Of a DNA stretch of 60,000 nucleotides, positions 12,101 to 24,100 are shown in pieces. The stretch is from Symsagittifera roscoffensis. Lineage: Eukaryota > Xenacoelomorpha > Acoela > Convolutidae. Each line of letters starts with the position of its first letter. Within the stretch, counting starts at the first letter, position 1. The position numbers and the translations under genes are program-made. The stretch lies in NCBI RefSeq assembly GCF_963678635.1, contig NC_087063.1, forward strand, positions 84,555,574 through 84,615,573. The letters run 5' to 3'. The notes under the pieces were generated by a model. It saw only the letters and a list, made by a program, of their open reading frames with translations, did not search any database and was not told the DNA's origin.

Positions 12101-15100
12101 TTTTTTTGTTGGGAGTCTCAGTTAATGGAGGCGCAGATGGAGCGGGAGAGACCCCTTGTATTATGTGTTGTTGTTTTGTATTGCTCTGCAGAGTCTTCTG
12201 TTGGAGTCTCAGTTAATAGAGGCGCAGATGGAGCGGGAGAGACCCCTTGTATGATGTGTTGTTGTTTTGTGTTGCTCTGCAGAGTCTTTTGTTGGAGTCT
12301 CAGTTAATGAGGCGCAGATAGAGCGGGAGACCCCTTGTGTTATGTGTTGTTGTTTTGTGTTGCTCTGCAGAGTCTTCTGTTGGAGTCTCAGTTAATGGAG
12401 GCGCAGATGGAGCGGGAGAGATCCCTTGTATTATGTGTTGTTGTTTTGTGTTGCTCTGCAGAGTTTTTTGTTGGAGTCTCAGTTAATGGAGGCGCAGATG
12501 GAGCGGTAGAGACCCCTTGTATTATGTGTTGTTGTTTTGTGTTGCTCTGCAGAGTCTTCTGTTAGAGTCTCAGTTAATGGAGGCGCAGATGGAGCGGGAG
12601 AGACCCCTTGTATTATGTGTTGTTGTTTTGTGTTGCTCTGCAGGTTTTTTTGTTGGAGTGTCAGTTAATGGAGGCGCAGATGGAGCGGTAGAGACCCCTT
12701 GTATTGTGTGTTGTTGATTTGTGTTGCTCTGCAGAGTCTTCTGTTAGAGTCTCAGTTAATGGAGGCGCAGATGGAGCGGGAGAGACCCCTTGTATTATGT
12801 GTTGTTGTTTTGTGTTGCTCTGCAGAGTCTTCTGTTGGAATCTCAGTTAATGGAGGCGCAGATGGAGCGGGAGAGACTCCTTGTATTATGTGTTGTTGTT
12901 TTGTGTTGTTCTTCAGAGTTTTTTGTTGGAGTCTCAGTTAATGGAGGCGCAGATGGAGCGGTAGAGACCCCTTGTATTATGTGTTGTTGTTTTGTGTTGC
13001 TCTGCAGAGTCTTCTGTTAGAGTCTCAGTTAATGGAGGCGCAGATGGAGCGGGAGAGACCCCTTGTGTTATGTGTTGTTGTTTTGTGTTGCTCTGCAGAG
13101 TCTTCTGTTGGAGTCTCAGTTAATGGAGACGCAGATGGAGCGGGAGAGACCCCTTGTATTATGTGTTGTTTTGTGTTGCTCTGCAGAGTTTTTTGTTGGA
13201 GTCTCAGTTAATGGAGGCGCAGATGGAGCGGTAGAGACCCCTTGTTTTATGTGTTGTTGTTTTGTGTTGCTCTGCGGAGTCTTCTGTTAGAGTCTCAGTT
13301 ACTGGAAGCGCAGATGGAGCGGGAGAGACCCCTTGTATTATGTGTTGTTGTTTTGTGTTGCTCTGCACAGTCTTTTGTTGGAGTCTCAGTTAATAGAGGC
13401 CCAGATGGAGCGGGAGAGATCCCTTGTATTATATCTTGTTGTTTTGTGTTGCTCTGCAGAGTCTTCTGTTAGAGTCTCAGTTAATGGAGGCGCAGATGGA
13501 GCGGGAGAGACTCCTTGTATTATGTGTTGTTGTTTTGTGTTGCTCTGCAGAGTCTTTTGTTGGAGTCTCAGTTAATGGAGGCGCAGATGGAGCTGTTGAG
13601 AGCCCTTGTATTATGTGTTGTTGTTTTGTGTTGCTCTGCAGAGTCTTCTGTTAGAGTCTCAGTTAATGGAGGCGCAGATGGAGCGGGAGAGACCCCTTGT
13701 ATTATGTGTTGTTGTTTTGTGTTGCTCTGCAGAGTCTTCTGTTAGAGTCTCAGTTAATGGAGGCGCAGATGGAGCGGTAGAGACCCCTTGTATTATGTGT
13801 TGTTGTTTTATGTTGCTCTGCAGATTCTTCTGTTAGAGTCTCAGTTAATGGAGGCGCAGATGGAGCGGGAGAGACCCCTTGTATTATGTGTTGTTGTTTT
13901 GTGTTGCTCTGCAGAGTCTTTTGTTGGAGTCTCAGTTAATGGAGGCGCAGATGGAGCTGTGAGACCCCTTGTATTATGTGTTGTTGTTTTGTGTTGCTCT
14001 GCAGAGTCTTCTGTTAGAGTCTCAGTTAATGGAGGCGCAGATGGAGCGGGAGAGACCCTTTGTATTATGTGTTGTTGTTTTGTGTTGCTCTGCAGAGTCT
14101 TCTGTTAGAGTCTCAGTTAATGGAGGCGCAGATGGAGCGGGAGAGACCCCTTGTATTATGTGTTGTTGTTTTGTGTTGCTCTGCAGAGTCTTTTGTTGGA
14201 GTCTCAGTTAATGGAGGCGCAGATGGAGCTGTTGAGACCCCTTGTATTATGTGTTGTTTTGTGTTGCTCTGCAGAGTCTTCTGTTAGAGTCTCAGTTAAT
14301 GGAGGCGCAGATGGAGCGGGAGAGACCCCTTGTTTTATGTGTTGTTGTTTTGTGTTGCTCTGCAGAGTTTTTTTGTTAGAGTCTCAGTTAATGGAGGCGC
14401 AGATGGAGCGCGAGAGACACCTTGTAATATGTGTTTTTTGTTTTTGTTGCTCTGCAGAGTCTTCTGTTAGAGTCTCAGTTAATGGAGGCGCAGATGGAGT
14501 GGGAGAGACCCCTTGTATTATGTGTTGTTGTTTTGTGTTGCTCTGCAGAGTTTTTTGTTAGAGTCTCAGTTAATGGAGGCGCAGATGGAGCGGGAGAGAC
14601 CCCTTGTATTATGTGTTGTTGTTTTGTGTTGCTCTGCAGAGTTTTTTGTTAGAGTCTCAGTTGATGGAGGCGCAGATAGAGCGGTAGAGACCCCTTGTAT
14701 TATGTGTTCTTGTTTTGTGTTGCTCAGCAGAGTTTTTTTGTTAGAGTCTCAGTTAATGGAGTCGCAGATGGAGCGGGAGAGACCCTTTGTATTATGTGTT
14801 GTTGTTTTGTGTTACTCTGCAGAGTCTTCTGTTAGAGTCTCAGTTAATGGAGGCGCAGATGGAGCGGGAGAGACCCCTTATATTATGTGTTGTTGTTTTG
14901 TGTTGCTCTGCAGAGTTTTTTGTTAGAGTCTCAGTTAATGGAGGCGCAGATGGAGCGGTAGAGACCCCTTGTATTATGTGTTGTTGTTTTGTGTTGCTCT
15001 GCAGAGTTTTTTGTTAGAGTCTCAGTTAATGGAGGCGCAGATGGAGCGGGAGAGACCCCTTGTAATATGTGTTGTTGTTTTGTGTTGCTCTGCAGAGTCT

Positions 15101-18100
15101 TCTGTTAGAGTCTCAGTTAATGGAGGCGCAGATGGAGCGGGAGAGACCCTTTGTATTATGTGTTGTTGTTTTGTGTTGCTCCGCAGAGTTTTTTGTTAGA
15201 GTCTCAATTAATGGAGGCGCAGATGGAGCGGTAGAGACCCCTTGTATTATGTGTTGTTGTTTTGTGTTGCTCTGCAGAGTTTTTTGTTAGAGTCTCAGTT
15301 AATGGAGGCGCAGATGGAGCGGTAGAGACCCCTTGTATTTTGTGTTGTTGTTTTGTGTTGCTCTGCAGAGTTTTTTGTTAGAGTCTCAGTTAATGGAGGC
15401 GCAGATGGAGCGGGAGAGACCCCTTGTATTATGTGTTGTTGTTTTGTGTTGCTCTGCAGAGTCTTCTGTTAGAGTCTCAGTTAATGGAGGCGCAGATGGA
15501 GCGGGAGAGACCCCTTGTATTTTGTGTTGTTGTTTTGTGTTGCTCTGCAGAGTTTTTTGTTAGAGTCTCAGTTAATGGAGGCGCAGATGGAGCGGTAGAG
15601 ACCCCTTGTATTATGTGTTGTTGTTTTGTGTTGCTCTGCAGAGTTTTTTGTTAGAGTCTCAGTTAATGGAGGCGCAGATGGAGCGGGAGAGACCCCTTCT
15701 AATATGTGTTGTTGTTTTGTGTTGCTCTGCAGAGTCTTCTGTTAGAGTCTGAGTTAATGGAGGCGCAGATGGAGCGGGAGAGACCCTTTGTATTATGTGT
15801 TGTTGTTTTGTGTTGCTCCGCAGAGTTTTTTGTTAGAGTCTCACTTAATGGAGGCGCAGATGGAGCGGTGCAGACCCCTTGTATTATGTGTTGTTGTTTT
15901 GTGTTGCTCTGCAGAGTTTTTTGTTAGAGTCTCAGTTAATGGAGGCGCAGATGGAGCGGTTGAGACCCCTTGTATTATGTGTTGTTGTTTTGTGTTGCTC
16001 TGCAGAGTTTTTTGTTAGAGTGTCAGTTAATGGAGGCCTCAGTTAATGGAGGCGCAGATGGAGCGGGAGAGACCCCTTGTATTATGTGTTTTTGTTTTGT
16101 GTTGCTCTGCAGAGTTTTTTTGTTAGAGTCTCAGTTAATGGAGGCGCAGATGGAGCGGTAGAGACCCCTTGTATTATGTGTTGTTGTTTGGTGTTGCTCT
16201 GCAGAGTTTTTTGTTAGAGTCTCAGTCAATGGAGGCGCAGATGGAGCGGGAGAGACCCTTTGTATTATGTGTTGTTGTTTTGTGTTGCTCTGCAGAGTGT
16301 TCTGTTAGATTCTCAGTTAATGGAGGCGCAGATGGAGCGGGAGAGACCCCTTGTATTATGTGTTGTTGTTTTGTGTTGCTATGCAGAGTTTTTTGTTAGA
16401 GTCTCAGTTAATGGAGGCGCAGATGGAGCGGTAGAGACCCCTTGTATTATGTGTTGTTGTTTTGTGTTGCTCTGCAGAGTTTTTTGTTAGAGTGTCAGTT
16501 AATGGAGGCGCAGATGGAGCGGGAGAGACCCCTTGTATTATGTGTTTTTGTTTTGTGTTGCTCTGCAGAGTTTTTTGTTAGAGTCTCAGTTAATGGAGGC
16601 GCAGATGGAGTGGTAGAGACCCCTTGTATTATGTGTTGTTGTTTTGTGTTGCTCTGCAGAGTTTTTTGTTAGAGTCTCAGTTAATGGAGGCGCAGATGGA
16701 GCGGGAGAGACCCTTTGTATTATGTGTTGTTGTTTTGTGTTGCTCTGCAGAGTCTTCTGTTAGAGTCTCAGTTAATGGAGGCGCAAATGGAGCGGGAGAG
16801 ACCCCTTGTATTGTGTGTTGTTGTTTTGTGTTGCTCTGCAGAGTTTTTTGTTAGAGTCTCAGTTAATGGAGGCGCAGATGGAGCGGTAGAGACCCCATGT
16901 ATTATGTGTTGTTGTTTTGTGTTGCTCTGCAGAGTTTTTTGTTAGAGTCTCAGTTAATGGAGGCGCAGATGGAGCGGGAGAGACCCCTTGTATTATGTGT
17001 TGTTGTTTTGTGTTGCTCTGCAGAGTCTTCTGTTAGAGTCTCAGTTAATGGAGGCGCAGATGGAGCGGAAGAGACCCTTTGTATTATGTGTTGTTGTTTT
17101 GTGTTGCTCTGCAGAGTCTTCTGTCAGAGTCTTAGTTAATGGAGGCGCAGATGGAGCGGGAGAGACGCCTTGTATTATGTGTTGTTGTTTTGTGTTGCTC
17201 TGCAGAGTCTTCTGTTAGAGTCTCAGTTAATGGAGGCGCAGATGGAGCGGGAGAGACCCCTTGTATTATGTGTTGTTGTTTTGTGTTGCTCTGCAGAGTT
17301 TTTTGTTAGAGTCTCAGTTAATGGAGGCGCAGATGGAGCGGTAGAGACCCCTTGTATTATGTGTTGTTGTTTTGTGTTGCTCTGCAGAGTTTTTTGTTAG
17401 AGTCTCAGTTAATGGAGGCGCAGATGGAGCGGTAGAGACCCCTTGTATTATGTGTTGTTGTTTTGTGTTGCTCTGCAGAGTTTTTTTGTTAGAGCCTCAG
17501 TTAATGGAGGCGCAGATGGAGCGGTAGAGACCCCTTGTATTATGTGTTGTTTTTTTGTGTTGCTCTGCAGAGTCTTCTAATAGAGTCTCAGTTAATGGAA
17601 GCGCAGATGGAGCGGGAGAGACCCCTTGTATTATGTATTGTTGTTTTGTGTTGCTCTGCAGAGTCTTCTGTTGGAGTCTCAGTTAATGGAGGCGCAGATG
17701 GAGCGGGAGAGACCACTTGTATTATGTGTTGTTGTTTTGTGTTGCTCTGCAGAGTTTTTTGTTAGAGTCTCAGTTAATGGAGGCGCAGATGGAGCGGTAG
17801 AGACCCCATGTATTATGTGTTGTTGTTTTGTGTTGCTCTGCAGAGTCTTCTGTTAGAGTCTCAGTTAATGGAGGCGCAGATGGAGCGGGAGAGACCCCTT
17901 GTATTATGTGTTGTTGTTTTGTGTTGCTCTGCAGAGTCTTCTGTTGGAGTCTCAGTTAATGGAGGCGCAGATGGAGCGGGAGAGACCCCTTGTATTATGT
18001 GTTGTTGTTTTGTGTTGCTCTGCAGCGTTTTTTGTTAGAGTCTCAGTTAATGGAGGCGCAGATGGAGCGGGAGAGACCCCTTGTATTATGTGTTGTTGTT

Positions 18101-21100
18101 TTGTGTTGCTCTGCAGAGTGTTCTGTTGGAGTCTCAGTTAATGGTGGCGCAGATGGAGCGGGAGAGACCCCTTGTATTATGTGTTGTTGTTTTGTGTTGC
18201 TCTGCAGAGTCTTCTGTTGGAGTCTCAGTTAATGGAGGCGCAGATGGAGCGGGAGAGACCCCTTGTATTTTGTGTTGTTGTTTTGTGTTGCTCTGCAGAG
18301 TTTTTTGTTAGAGTCTCAGTTAATGGAGGCGCAGATGGAGCGGTAGAGACCCCTTGTATTATGTGTTGTTGTTTTGTGTTGCTCTGCAGAGTCTTCTGTT
18401 AGAGTCTCAGTTAATAGAGGCGCAGATGGAGCGGTAGAGACCCCTTGTATTATGTGTTGTTTTTTGTGTTGCTCTGCAGAGTCTTCTGTTGGAGTCTCAG
18501 TTAATGGAGGCGCAGATGGAGCGGGAGAGACCCCTTGTATTATGTGTTGTTGTTTTGTGTTGCTCTGCAGAGTCTTCTGTTGGAGTCTCAGTTAATGGAG
18601 GCGCAGATGGAGCGGTAGAGACCCCTTGTATTATGTGTTGTTGTTTTGTGTTGCTCTGCAGAGTCTTCTGTTAGAACCTCAGTTAGTGGAGGCGCAGATG
18701 GAGCGGGAGAGACCCCTTGTATTATGTGTTGTTGCTTTGTGTTGCTCTGCAGAGTCTTCTGTTGGAGTCTCAGTTAATGGAGGCACAGATGGGCGGGAGA
18801 GACCCCTTGTATTATGTGTTGTTGTTTTGTGTTACTCTGCAGAGTTTTTTGTTAGAGTCTCAGTTAATGGAGGCGCAGATGGAGCGGTAGAGACCCCTTG
18901 TATTATGTGTTGTTGTTTTGTGTTGCTCTGCAGAGTCTTCTGTTAGAGTCTTTATTAATGGAGGCGCAGATGGAGCGGGAGAGACCCCTTGTATCATGTG
19001 TTGTTGTTTTGTGTTGCTCTGCAGAGTCTTCTGTTGGAGTCTCAGTTAATGGAGGCGCAGATGGAGCGGGAGAGACCCCTTGTATTATGTGTTGTTGTTT
19101 TGTGTTGCTCTGCAGAGTCTTCTGTTGGAGTCTCAGTTAATGGAGGCGCAGATGGAGCGGGAGAGACCCCTTGTATTATGTGTTGTTGTTTTGTGTTGCC
19201 CTGCAGAGTTTTTTGTTAGAGTCTCAGTTAATGGAGGCGCAGATGGAGCGGTAGAGACCCCTTGTATTATGTGTTGTTGTTTTGTGTTGCTCTGCAGAGT
19301 CTTCTGTTAGAGTCTCAGTTAATGGAGGCGCAGATGGAGCGGGAGAGACCCCTTGTATTATGTGTTGTTGTTTTGTGTTGCTCTGCAGAGTCTTCTGTTG
19401 GAGTCTCAGTTAATGGAGGCGCAGATGGAGCGGGAGAGACCCCTTGTATTATGTGTTGTTGTTTTGTGTTGCTCTGCAGAGTTTTTTGTTAGAGTCTCAG
19501 TTAATGGAGGCGCAGATGGAGCGGGAGAGACCCCTTGTATTATGTGTTGTTGTTTTGTGTTGCTCTGCAGAGTCTTCTGTTGGAGTCTCAGTTAATGGAG
19601 GCGCAGATGGAGCGGGAGAGACCCCTTGTATTATGTGTTGTTGTTTTGTGTTGCTCTGCAGAGTCTTCTGTTAGAGTCTCAGTTAATGGAGGCGCAGATG
19701 GAGCGGGAGAGACCCCTTGTATTATGTGTTGTTGTTTTGTGTTGCTCTGCAGAGTTTTTTTGTTAGAGTCTCAGTTAATGGAGGCGCAGATGGAGCGGGA
19801 GAGACCCCTTGTATTATGTGTTGTTGTTTTGTGTTGCTCTGCAGAGTCTCCTGTTGGAGTCTCAGTTAATGGAGGCGCAGATGGAGCGGGAGAGACCCCT
19901 TGTATTATGTGTTGTTGTTTTGTGTTGCTCTGCAGAGTCTTCTGTTAGAGTCTCAGTTAATGGAGACGCAGATGGAGCTCGAGAGACCCCTTGTATTATG
20001 TGTTGTTGTTTTGTGTTGCTCTGCAGAGTCTTCTGTTGGAGTCTCAGTTAATGGAGGCGCAGATGGCGCGGTAGAGACCCCTTGTATTATGTGTTGTTGT
20101 TTTGTGTTGCTCTGCATAGTTTTTTGTTAGAGTCTCAGTTAATGGAGGCGCAGATGGAGCGGTAGAGACCCCTTGTATTATGTGTTGTTGTTTTGTGTTG
20201 CTCTGCAGAGTCTTCTGTTAGAGTCTCAGTTAATGGAGGCGCAGATGGAGCGGGAGAGACCCCTTGTATTATGTGTTGTTGTTTTGTGTTGCTCTGCAGA
20301 GTCTTCTGTTAGAGTCTCAGTTAATGGAGGCGCAGATGGAGCGGGAGAGACCCCTTGTATTATGTGTTGTTGTTTTGTGTTGCTCTGCAGAGTCTTCTGT
20401 TGGAGTCTCAGTTAATGGAGGCGTAGATGGAGCGGGAGAGACCCCTTGTATTATGTGTTGTTGTTTTGTGTTGCTCTGCAGAGTTTTTTTGTTAGAGTCT
20501 CAGTTAATGGAGGCGCAGATGGAGCGGGAGAGACCCCTTGTATTATGTGTTGTTGTTTTGTGTTGCTCTGCAGAGTCTTCTGTTAGAGTCTCAGTTAATG
20601 GAGGCGCAGATGGAGCGGTAGAGACCCCTTGTATTATGTGTTGTTGTTTTGTGTTGCTCTGCAGAGTCTTCTGTTAGAGTCTCAGTTACTGGAGGCGCAG
20701 ATGGAGCGGGAGAGACCCCTTGTATTATGTGTTGTTGTTTTGTGTTGCTCTGCAGAGTCTTTTGTTGGAGTCTCAGTTAATGGAGGCGCAGATGGAGCTG
20801 TTGAGACCCCTTGTATTATGTGTTGTTGTTTTGTGTTGCTCTGCAGAATCTTCTGTTAGAGTCTCAGTTAATGGAGGCGCAGATGGAGCGGGAGAGACCC
20901 CTTGTTTTATGTGTTGTTGTTTTGTGTTGCTCTGCAGAGTCTTCTGTTGGAGTCTCAGTTAATGGAGGCGCAGATGGAGCGGGAGAGACCCCTTGTATTA
21001 TGTGTTGTTGTTTTGTGTTGCTCTGCAGAGTCTTCTGTTAGAGTCTCTGTTACTGGAGGCGCAGATGGAGCGGGAGAGACCCCTTGTATTATGTGTTGTT

Positions 21101-24100
21101 GTTTTGTGTTGCTCTGCAGAGTCTTTTGTTGGAGTCTCAGTTAATGGAGGCGCAGATGGAGCTGTTGAGACCCCTTGTATTATGTGTTGTTGTTTTGTGT
21201 TGCTCTGCAGAGTCTTCTGTTAGAGTCTCAGTTACTGGAGGCGCAGATGGAGCGGGAGAGACCCCTTGTATTATGTGTTGTTGTTTTGTGTTGCTATGCA
21301 GAGTCTTCTGTTGGAGTCTCAGTTAATGGAGGCGCAGATGGAGCGGGAGAGACTGCAGAGGACAGCGAAGGAGGCAGTGGACAGACTGGAGGATGTGGAG
21401 AAGGGCAGGAAACTGTTGGCAGATGAGTTTGTGGCTCTCAAGGCCAACTACATGGGACTGGCCAAGGACTACGACAGAGAGGCAAGTGAACAATTGTTAT
21501 GCTAATGCAAAACTGCTGCAGATTTCAATGTCAGTTGTGAGCATGTTTACTCTGTCCAAAAACGATGATGACTTTAAAGTTAGATTAGATTTTCCGACTG
21601 GGTTCTTACGTTCTGAATTGAGTTTAAAAAGTGAGGAATTGAAAGAACAACTTATGCGGCCTTCATAGAAGCCTCCTTGCTTTTTTTGCTCCTTTTTAGT
21701 GACGCTATAAGTTTTGCAGGTGGCTAGAAACGAGGAGTTGACAACAGAGTTGTTGACCATAGTGAACACGAAGGAGGTGATGATGCGAGACAGGGCGGGA
21801 AGAATCGGTCCTCCCCCTCCCACTGTGCCCCCCACTCACGACAGCTACGATCTGGCTCAGGCAGAACTAGAACGCATCAGGAGTCTCCTCAACAGAATGA
21901 GTGCCAAGAAAATTGACAAGGTATGGTCTGCGTCTGCGCTCAGTGTAAATCATTCAATGTGAAACAATGTTTGAGAAGCTCAGTACGATCATTCTTATTG
22001 AATATGGCATATGGCATTTAATTGATCCCAAAGTTTCCAATTTTTGAAAAAAAAATTGTCATGTTTCCGAAAGAAAATTTGAGACGAAAAGGGTTTTTTT
22101 TAAAATTTGCAGCTATATTTTACTGTATTAGCAGCTCAGGTACGCTTCAGGTATAGTTGACTGTTTAGCCAGACTTTACTTCTTCAATGCATGAAAAAGC
22201 ACAGTCATTCTTAGTTTTTAATCTCATACATAGTTTTTCTAAACCATGTATACGCATAAAGACAGTCTTATGCATTTGCTGTGAGAAATAGACACCAAAA
22301 TGAAAGCTAAAATGTAAAATTACTTCAGTGACCGACGAACTTGAAAACATTGTGCTATTTTATTTATTAACTGGTTATAATTTTATTTATTACGAGCCTT
22401 ATGGCAAATTACTACTCGGCGAGTGTGCCTCGAATGGCTAGTAATCCAGACCGCTCTGCTACTTTCGGGGATCCCCAGGCCAGCTACATGTACCCCTCCG
22501 AGAAAGTGAGTTGTTTACTTTTGTTTATTTGTTGTTGTGTGTTCGAAGGTGATGGCTGTCCATGACACTGCATTGCTGGCTGAAGATGACAGGCTGAGAC
22601 TGGAAAAAAGTGTTGGTATAATTCAAGTGCTGAAAACTAATATAGAATCGATAAAAAAAGTAAAATAGATCACCGTCAATTTTAAGCAAGTGCTAAGAAT
22701 TTTATGTGCGCAGAACCAATCACTTGAGATAGTCATAGGATTTAACATAGGAATTGCGAGAGGCTAAGTGTATCTAACTTATGTGTCAATAGTTTTTGAA
22801 ATTGTTTTGAGAGCGATGGTGTTTTCATTCTTAATTAAGAGTAATGAACGTAGTGAAAATTCCTTATATAGGTCTTGCTGATTTTTTTTGTTTTTTTTTC
22901 AGGAAGAAGTCTCAAAATTTGTTCACGCTCAACTTTGATTTTTCGCGATTTGACTTGAGATTTCTTACTAAGTTCAGTGCATTTCTATTGTTAAAAGGAA
23001 GGCAAACTCCACTTTCGATCAGCAAAATTGTAAAGGTCACGAAAAAGGTGATCGACTACTAATTTTGAAAATGGAAGCTAATTATCAGATTTCTCAGGGA
23101 TTCGACCCCCTGCCGACCCAAAGGGTCCCCCCTTTGGTACTTTTTAAGAAATCCATTTTTCGCCAACCGACCCTAAAATTTTTCTGAAGGCGCCTTTGGC
23201 GTCAATATATTCTATTTTTTAGGGGGGAGCGCGCGCCGAAAAAACGCAATTTTTTGGTCAAAATTTTCTAAAAACGCCTTTTTTGGACTGTTTTTTCAAA
23301 TTTTTTCCTGCGGCGCAGAAAATGGAAACTGTTGCCAAAAAGGGACTAAACCATGCTTAGGGAGAGCTCAAAAATCAATTCGGTCGACCTAAAAAAAAAG
23401 GTCGACAAAATTTTCGAATTTTTTTTGAAAATCCGCCTCCCCCCCTCGAGAAAATCCTAGATCCGCCCCTGGTTTAGATGGCTTATAAATAAAATAACAT
23501 ATTGTTCAGCAATTCAGTGGAAAGTCACAAAGTAGGAATTACTATGAAAGCAACCTTAAAGCACTCAGATACTTTTAGTTTGAGCATCTTAACCGTTAGG
23601 GCATACGGCAAACATCTATCATACTTGTAGGCTATTCAACGTCTTTTCAGCTGAGTGGTGATAAGCAATCTGTTCGAGGCGCCAACTGTGCTTTAATGTT
23701 TGCGAAGTGAGGACAGTATTTTTCATCTTTTAGTTTCATTTCAGATCTTCGGGGATGTTGAGAGGTTCAACAAGGAGCTGGAAAGGATCAGGATCATGTA
23801 CGATGACGAACAGAAGCAGCTCGAACACAGACTGTGAGTGAAGTGAACGATACACCCCACAAATGTGCACTCCTCTAGTCTATATTGTGAAATGCTCGTG
23901 TTCTTCTATAAAAAATTTTACAAAATTGAATGAAATTTGCAACATTTCAACTTAATTTTTGTTAATTCATAAGAATCACTACAAGTTGGACTGTTAAAGC
24001 TCGTATTGTGGCCCTGATATAGTTGTAAATGTGCATAATTTGTTTGGTGAAATGCGATCTATACTTATAAATGATTTGTTTTGTAGACATGCGCTTGCGA

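Noticed and set aside
12058-21353. CRISPR-like array
   Set aside because: Units are contiguous with no unique spacers, and the locus is an intron of an animal gene.
12014-21505. Dozens of overlapping 60-137 codon frames rich in Cys, Val and Leu
   Set aside because: All are translations of the 91-bp repeat in rotating frames. They share no start context or splice support and end at the same TAA or TAG.
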